Positions 59,741 through 64,000 of a DNA stretch of 64,000 bases are shown here, in pieces. Location: positions 124,001 through 188,000 of the forward strand of contig QCNW01000001.1 in the NCBI GenBank assembly GCA_003210025.1, written 5' to 3'. How positions within the stretch are numbered: the first letter of the stretch is position 1; the number at the start of each line of letters is the position of its first letter. The stretch comes from Pelagibacteraceae bacterium AG-426-M19 (lineage in GTDB: Bacteria; Pseudomonadota; Alphaproteobacteria; Pelagibacterales; Pelagibacteraceae). The notes under the pieces are model-generated. The model was not told where the DNA came from and did no database searches. It was given only the letters and a program-made list of their open reading frames with translations. Made by a program: the position numbers and the translations under genes.

Positions 59741-60567
59741 TAGTCAGTCCTTGATATTGTTGCATTACCTTTAAACTCAACCATAATTTTATTATTTCTT
59801 TTTACCTTTGTTAGTAGTTCTCCAGTCATATCTTTATTCTCCCTCCACATATCTGAACTTATTCCATCTCCTAATGTTGGACCTTCTTTTGGAGGATAAA
59901 CAAACATTAATTTGACATAGTACTCGTCATCTAGCCCAGTTCTATCCTTATCATCATAAGCTAATTCTAACTGCAATGTTGATGATAAAGATAATTCAGA
60001 ACCAATAATTAGTCCCTCAATATCATTTCTTTCTACTCCATCCCAAGAATATGAGTTCAAAAATATATCAGCCCAGTGTAAATAAGGTATTTGCGATGCT
60101 AATCTTAAATCATATCCGTCTAAAACTTTCTCTCCATCAGCATCATCCAAACCAAAATAATTATTAAATGCAAACTCTAATACAGCATTTCTCATTTCCA
60201 AACCAAAGCTTGATCTAGCATTTCCTTCATTATCATAATCTAAAAATACATTTAATCCTGTAAGTGTAAATTTGTCATCACTAAGAAATCTTTTTCCTAA
60301 ACCAAAATTTGCGGTAATTCTTTCATCATTATTTTTCTCGGTATTGAATAAAGACATTTGCGTAAAATAATTGCCATTTTCATTTCTATCTATTTCTCTA
60401 ACTAACAAGATACTGTAATCTGGAGAATAATTTTCTCTTAAATCAATACTTACCTCCGTATCTCCTTCTCCAGGAATTAACGTTGAAATATACTCGGATA
60501 CTGAATTTGAAAAAGCATAAGTAGTTAGAATTGTATAACTTAGAGCTAAAAATATTAAGTATCTCAT
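59740..60567 (-). CDS. inverse autotransporter-type beta-barrel (intimin/invasin-like) without passenger
   Basis: 275 residues. Signal peptide MRYLIFLALSYTILTTYAFS, then a 12-strand-like barrel with the pattern of the inverse-autotransporter beta domain: NFGLGKRFLSDDKFTLTGLNVFLDYDNEG, RSSFGLEMRNAVLEFAFNNYFGLDD, LDGYDLRLASQIPYLHWADIFLNSYSW and IEGLIIGSELSLS. The barrel is followed by TKVKRNNKIMVEFKGN, the end of the domain that in intimin leads into the helix and Ig-like passenger. Here the protein stops about ten residues later, so there is no passenger. Outer-membrane location expected. A TATAAT at 60574-60579 sits so close to the ATG that the message may be leaderless. Confidence 0.75.
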   Translation of the reverse strand: MRYLIFLALSYTILTTYAFSNSVSEYISTLIPGEGDTEVSIDLRENYSPDYSILLVREIDRNENGNYFTQMSLFNTEKNNDERITANFGLGKRFLSDDKFTLTGLNVFLDYDNEGNARSSFGLEMRNAVLEFAFNNYFGLDDADGEKVLDGYDLRLASQIPYLHWADIFLNSYSWDGVERNDIEGLIIGSELSLSSTLQLELAYDDKDRTGLDDEYYVKLMFVYPPKEGPTLGDGISSDMWRENKDMTGELLTKVKRNNKIMVEFKGNATISRTD

Positions 60568-60573
60568 TTTTTC

Positions 60574-60579
60574 ATTATA
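60574..60579 (-). promoter_or_regulatory. putative -10 element of the barrel gene
   Basis: TATAAT on the minus strand, seven bases from the ATG at 60565-60567. Transcription would begin at or next to the start codon. No good -35 match is visible. An out-of-frame ATG at 60573-60575 overlaps it and is closed after two further codons. Confidence 0.35.
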
Positions 60580-60618
60580 CTATATACGATCTAAATTTTT
60601 ATAAAGATTTTTTTTAAT

Positions 60619-60987
60619 CTACTTTTGAGGCTTAAATACTAAGCAAATTCCATTGTTACAAAATCTTTTTCCAGTAGGTTCTGGGCCATCATCAAATATA
60701 TGTCCATGATGTCCGCCACAATTTTTACAATGATACTCTGTTCTAGCATAACCAATATGGTGATCTGTTTTAGTTTCAAAAACGTCTGGAAGAGATTTGT
60801 AAAAAGAAGGCCATCCAGATCCACTTTCATATTTTGTTGATGATTTAAATAATTCGGTATCACAGTTAGCACAGTGATATGAGCCCTCTCTTTTTTCGTT
60901 GTTTAATTCACTTGAACCAGGAGGTTCGGTTGCTTCATTAAATAAAATATTCTCTTGTTCAAAAGTTAAATTTGAATTTTTTTTCAT
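60619..60987 (-). CDS. msrB: peptide methionine sulfoxide reductase MsrB
   Basis: Reduces the R-epimer of methionine sulfoxide, 122 residues. Zinc cysteines C39/C42 (CANCDTELF) and C87/C90 (CKNCGGHHGHIFDDGP), substrate motif SGSGWPSFY and catalytic Cys110 in KRFCNNGICLVF; a second Cys lies at 115. The usual RYC(I/V)NSASL is changed to RFCNNGICL. Start overlaps the stop of the deacetylase gene as TAATG. MsrA is elsewhere (23808), so both stereospecific repair enzymes are in the window. Confidence 0.93.
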   Translation of the reverse strand: MKKNSNLTFEQENILFNEATEPPGSSELNNEKREGSYHCANCDTELFKSSTKYESGSGWPSFYKSLPDVFETKTDHHIGYARTEYHCKNCGGHHGHIFDDGPEPTGKRFCNNGICLVFKPQK

Positions 60988-61880
60988 TATAAAAATTTAG
61001 CACATGTCTTATGTAAACTAGAATGTAATTCTATTAGTTTATTAAAATCTTCGTTATATCCACCTCCTAATACTCCACAAATGGGGATTTTATTTGAGAA
61101 GAAATTATTAATAACTAATTCATCTCTTTCAAATATACCATTATCAGAAATTTTTAGTTTACCCAACCTGTCATTATAGTGAATATCAACCCCAGCGATA
61201 TAAAAAACAAAATCAAACTCTTCTTCATTCAAGTATTTTAGGTTATTTTTTAAAATATCAATATATTCTCTATCTTCTAAATTTTCCTCTAATTCAATAT
61301 CAAGATCACTTACTGATTTTTTTGCTGGATAATTAACTTTCGAATGCATGCTGAATGTAAAGACTTGATTATCATTTTTAAATATTTCAGAATTGCCGTT
61401 ACCCTGGTGAACATCTAAATCAACAATTAAAATTTTATTTGCCAATCCTCTTGAGGTTAAATATTTAGCTGCTACTGCAACATCATTAAAAACGCAAAAT
61501 CCAGCTCCCTCATTAGATGTTGCATGATGACTACCTCCTGCAGTATTACACGCTATACCATAGTTTAATGCTAACTTTGAAGCAAGCACTGTGCCTCCAG
61601 TTGCAACAAAAGACCTTCTAACTACGCTGTCAACTAAAGGAAAGCCAATTTTTCTAATCTCGTTTTTATCTAAAGTTTTATTTTTTATTTTATTTATATA
61701 GTCTTCTGTATGTGCCTCTTTTAAAGTTTCTACTGAGCATGGCTCTGGAACATAGAAATTTTTAACTATTTTATTTTTAATTAAGGCTTTAGCTAATTCT
61801 CCAAATTTTTTTATAGGAAATTTATTGTCATCATTTAATTGAGCTTCATAGTCTTTATGATTTACTACTGGTAATTCCAT
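60987..61880 (-). CDS. histone deacetylase superfamily (acetylpolyamine/AcuC-like) amidohydrolase
   Basis: Zinc amidohydrolase, 297 residues. Motifs are GGSHHATSNEGAGFCVFNDVAVAAKYL with the active-site His pair (118, 119), ILIVDLDVHQGNG with zinc ligands Asp156 and His158, and the third-ligand region AGVDIHYNDRLGKLKIS. The C terminus has CGVLGGGYNEDF. Bacterial members deacetylate polyamines, acetoin-pathway proteins or other amides; the substrate here is unknown. Located 15 bases after the aceE stop and overlapping msrB, so co-transcribed with both. Confidence 0.9.
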   Translation of the reverse strand: MELPVVNHKDYEAQLNDDNKFPIKKFGELAKALIKNKIVKNFYVPEPCSVETLKEAHTEDYINKIKNKTLDKNEIRKIGFPLVDSVVRRSFVATGGTVLASKLALNYGIACNTAGGSHHATSNEGAGFCVFNDVAVAAKYLTSRGLANKILIVDLDVHQGNGNSEIFKNDNQVFTFSMHSKVNYPAKKSVSDLDIELEENLEDREYIDILKNNLKYLNEEEFDFVFYIAGVDIHYNDRLGKLKISDNGIFERDELVINNFFSNKIPICGVLGGGYNEDFNKLIELHSSLHKTCAKFL

Positions 61881-61895
61881 AAATGCTATTAGGGA

Positions 61896-64000
61896 TTATA
61901 TTTCCCAAGGATTATTCTTATTGTTGTTTAAATTATATTTACTTATTGCTTTTTCTAGTATTTGTAATGGAACCTTATTATCTTCATAAAGTGTATACAA
62001 AGAACTGACGACTATATGTTTGCTATCTACCTCAAAAAAATCTCTTAAATTTTTTCGCGTATCACTTCTTCCAAATCCATCTGTGCCCATCGCTAGAAAC
62101 TTATTATTTATGTGGCTAGAAATTAATTGTGAATATGCTCTAACATAATCTGAAGTAGCAATTATAGGGTCGTCATTAGAAATTAGCTGCTGCAAATAAT
62201 TTTGTTTTTTATTTGCAGGAGACAATGTGTTTTGTCTTAAAACAGATTTAGCATCTTTTTCTAACTCCGAATAACTTGTTATGCTGTATAATCTTGAACC
62301 AATTCCATATTCCTCTTTAAGTATTTTAGAAGCTTCGATACATTCTCTAAAAATTGGTCCAGATCCTAATAAATTTATATTTATTTTTTCATTTGATTGA
62401 TCTTTGAAAAGGTAGCCACCTTTTATTATTCCATCTTTATTTTTTATATCAATTTTAGGATGTGTGTATTTTTCATTATTTACTGTAATGTAATAAAATT
62501 CATCTTTACACTCTGTCATCATTCTTTTCATTCCTTCATCAAAAATAACAGCTAGCTCGTTTGCAAAACAAGGGTCATAGGATTTTAAATTTGGAAATGT
62601 TGAAGCAATTATATGACTTTGTCCATCTTGGTGCTGCAATCCTTCTCCAGCTAAAGTAGTTCTCCCAGCTGTAGCACCGATTAAAAATCCTCTTGGCATT
62701 TGATCTGCTGCTGCCCAAATCAAATCTCCTATTCTTTGAAAACCAAACATGGAATAAAAAATATAAAAAGGCATCATTGGAAAATTATGATTACTGTAAG
62801 AAGTGGCTGCTGCTAGCCATGAAGATATTGCACCAGCTTCATTTATTCCTTCCTCTAATAATTGTCCTGTTTTTGATTCTTGATATTTTAAAATTGAAGT
62901 TGCATCTTCAGGTTCATATAATTGACCATCTGGTGAATAAATTCCAATTTGTGAAAATAAGTTAGCCATTCCAAAAGTCCTAGCTTCATCAGCAACTATA
63001 GGTACAACTCTTTTTCCAAAATCTTTGTCTCTCATTATATTTCCTAAAGATCTTACTAAGCCTGTTGTGGTTGAATATTCTCTATCACTCTCTTCAAATA
63101 GAAAGTTAGAATGTTTTTCAATTTTTGGGGTAACTAATTTAACTTCTTTAAAGCTTCTTTTAGGTAAAGATCCTCCTAAAACTTCTCTTCTTTTTTTTAA
63201 ATATTTTATTTCCTCAGAATTTTCATCAGGTTTATAAAATTCCATATTTTCTAATTTATTATCTGGAATATCTAATTGAAAACGATCTCTAAATTCTTTT
63301 AATGCATCAAGATTTAATTCTTTTTGCTGGTGGTTAGTCATTTTTGACTCTCCAGCTTTTCCCATTCCATAACCTTTTTTTGTCTTAGCTAAAATTACTG
63401 TAGGTTTACCTTTAGTATTAACAGCAGCATTAAATGCGGCATAAAGTTTTTTAAAATCATGACCTCCTCTTTTGAGTTTATCAATTTCATCTTTGCTGAG
63501 TGAAGAAACCAATTTTAAAACTTCCGGGTCCTCTGCAAAAAAGTTTTTAAGATTATACTCTCCATCTCTTGCTCCTAATGTTTGATACTTTCCATCTACA
63601 GTTTTAGCAAAACGTTTTAGTAACAAATGATCTTTGTCTTGTTGAAAAATTTTATCCCATTCGGATCCCCAAAGGACTTTTATAACATTCCACCCATTAG
63701 CTTTAAATATTGTCTCTAATTCTTGAATTATTTGTCCATTACCTCTCACAGGTCCATCTAATCTTTGGAGATTACAATTTATAATAAAAGTTAAATTATC
63801 TAGCTTTTCTCTTGAAGCGATAGATAATCCAGCCAAACTTTCAGGTTCATCCATTTCGCCATCTCCGAACAAACCCCAAACTCTTTTATTTGTCTTTAGC
63901 AAGTTTCTATTTTGTAAATATTTCATGAAACGAGCTTGATAAATAGCATTAACTAAACCTATCCCCATGGATGATGTGGTAAATGTCCAGTAATCTCTCA
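61896..64000 (-). CDS. aceE: pyruvate dehydrogenase E1 component, homodimeric AceE type (5' end cut by window)
   Basis: ThDP-dependent decarboxylation of pyruvate in the pyruvate dehydrogenase complex, cytoplasmic. About 700 residues are visible of an expected 880-890; the frame continues to the right edge (RDYWTFTTSSMGIGLVNAIYQ), so the ATG inside that stretch is not the start. The ThDP/Mg motif is LFGDGEMDEPES...INCNLQRLDGPV, and the second half has GRTTLAGEGLQHQDGQSHI and GTDGFGRSDTRKNLRDFFEVD. This matches the single-chain E. coli AceE, not the alpha/beta (PdhA/PdhB) E1 typical of most alphaproteobacteria. Downstream genes are a deacetylase and msrB. Confidence 0.93.
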   Translation of the reverse strand, partial: RDYWTFTTSSMGIGLVNAIYQARFMKYLQNRNLLKTNKRVWGLFGDGEMDEPESLAGLSIASREKLDNLTFIINCNLQRLDGPVRGNGQIIQELETIFKANGWNVIKVLWGSEWDKIFQQDKDHLLLKRFAKTVDGKYQTLGARDGEYNLKNFFAEDPEVLKLVSSLSKDEIDKLKRGGHDFKKLYAAFNAAVNTKGKPTVILAKTKKGYGMGKAGESKMTNHQQKELNLDALKEFRDRFQLDIPDNKLENMEFYKPDENSEEIKYLKKRREVLGGSLPKRSFKEVKLVTPKIEKHSNFLFEESDREYSTTTGLVRSLGNIMRDKDFGKRVVPIVADEARTFGMANLFSQIGIYSPDGQLYEPEDATSILKYQESKTGQLLEEGINEAGAISSWLAAATSYSNHNFPMMPFYIFYSMFGFQRIGDLIWAAADQMPRGFLIGATAGRTTLAGEGLQHQDGQSHIIASTFPNLKSYDPCFANELAVIFDEGMKRMMTECKDEFYYITVNNEKYTHPKIDIKNKDGIIKGGYLFKDQSNEKININLLGSGPIFRECIEASKILKEEYGIGSRLYSITSYSELEKDAKSVLRQNTLSPANKKQNYLQQLISNDDPIIATSDYVRAYSQLISSHINNKFLAMGTDGFGRSDTRKNLRDFFEVDSKHIVVSSLYTLYEDNKVPLQILEKAISKYNLNNNKNNPWEI

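Noticed and set aside
60567-60575. Upstream ATG giving a three-codon frame before the barrel gene
   Set aside because: It overlaps the presumed -10 element and would normally not be transcribed; likely coincidence in A-rich sequence.
63968-64000. Treating the ATG at 63966-63968 as the aceE start
   Set aside because: The reading frame is open to the window edge and the upstream residues RDYWTFTTSS match the AceE family, so the gene continues beyond the window.

Overview
This AT-rich (roughly 30% GC by eye), densely packed bacterial chromosome segment reads like a streamlined marine alphaproteobacterium. A Pelagibacterales (SAR11) member is the best guess, because of gene gaps of only a few bases, TAATG/ATGA overlaps, and many binding-protein-dependent ABC importers paired with catabolism of methylated osmolytes. 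No gene-free stretch exceeds about 140 bases. I saw no tRNA, rRNA, CRISPR array, insertion sequence or phage gene. Both ends cut through genes: a 3-hydroxyacyl-CoA dehydrogenase at the left and pyruvate dehydrogenase E1 (aceE) at the right.

Layout: (1) 1-6906, minus strand: a peptide/opine-type ABC importer (binding protein, two permeases, fused double ATPase) followed by a fatty-acid-oxidation-type dehydrogenase. (2) 7048-14488, plus strand: a seven-gene operon with two tetrahydrofolate-dependent methyltransferase-family proteins (one clearly DmdA-like), an S51 peptidase-like protein, an FMN 2-hydroxyacid oxidase, a ThDP enzyme, a transthyretin/HIU-hydrolase-like protein and a thiolase. This is the best candidate for an undescribed pathway. 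(3) 14489-20948, minus: a spermidine/putrescine-type ABC importer behind EutA-like and DoeA-like genes (ectoine-type catabolism). (4) 21064-25432, plus: aldehyde dehydrogenase, VOC protein, homocysteine methyltransferase-like, MsrA and a serine hydrolase. (5) 25434-29935, minus: Fe-alcohol dehydrogenase, amidase, DMT exporter and a second homocysteine methyltransferase-like gene. (6) 29974-42986: a betaine/carnitine region with a ProV-ProWW-ProX importer, gamma-butyrobetaine hydroxylase-like dioxygenase, SDR, carnitine dehydrogenase, beta-keto-acid cleavage enzyme, CitE-like lyase, thioesterase and GMC oxidoreductase. Together these can plausibly take gamma-butyrobetaine through carnitine to glycine betaine. 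(7) 43045-57464: two complete branched-chain-type (Liv) importers flanking a ProC-like gene, a CsiD/GlaH glutarate hydroxylase, a secreted pentapeptide protein and an AzlCD exporter. Two small proteins are embedded here. (8) 57553-64000: LysE exporter, TIGR03643 protein, glutaredoxin, an orphan inverse-autotransporter barrel with a secreted partner, and an aceE-deacetylase-msrB run.

A recurrent design is visible. Each of the five highly expressed-looking binding-protein genes is followed immediately by a strong hairpin. Where permease genes follow, this should make the binding protein far more abundant than the membrane components. All functional assignments come from motifs read by eye and remembered family features; no database search was run.
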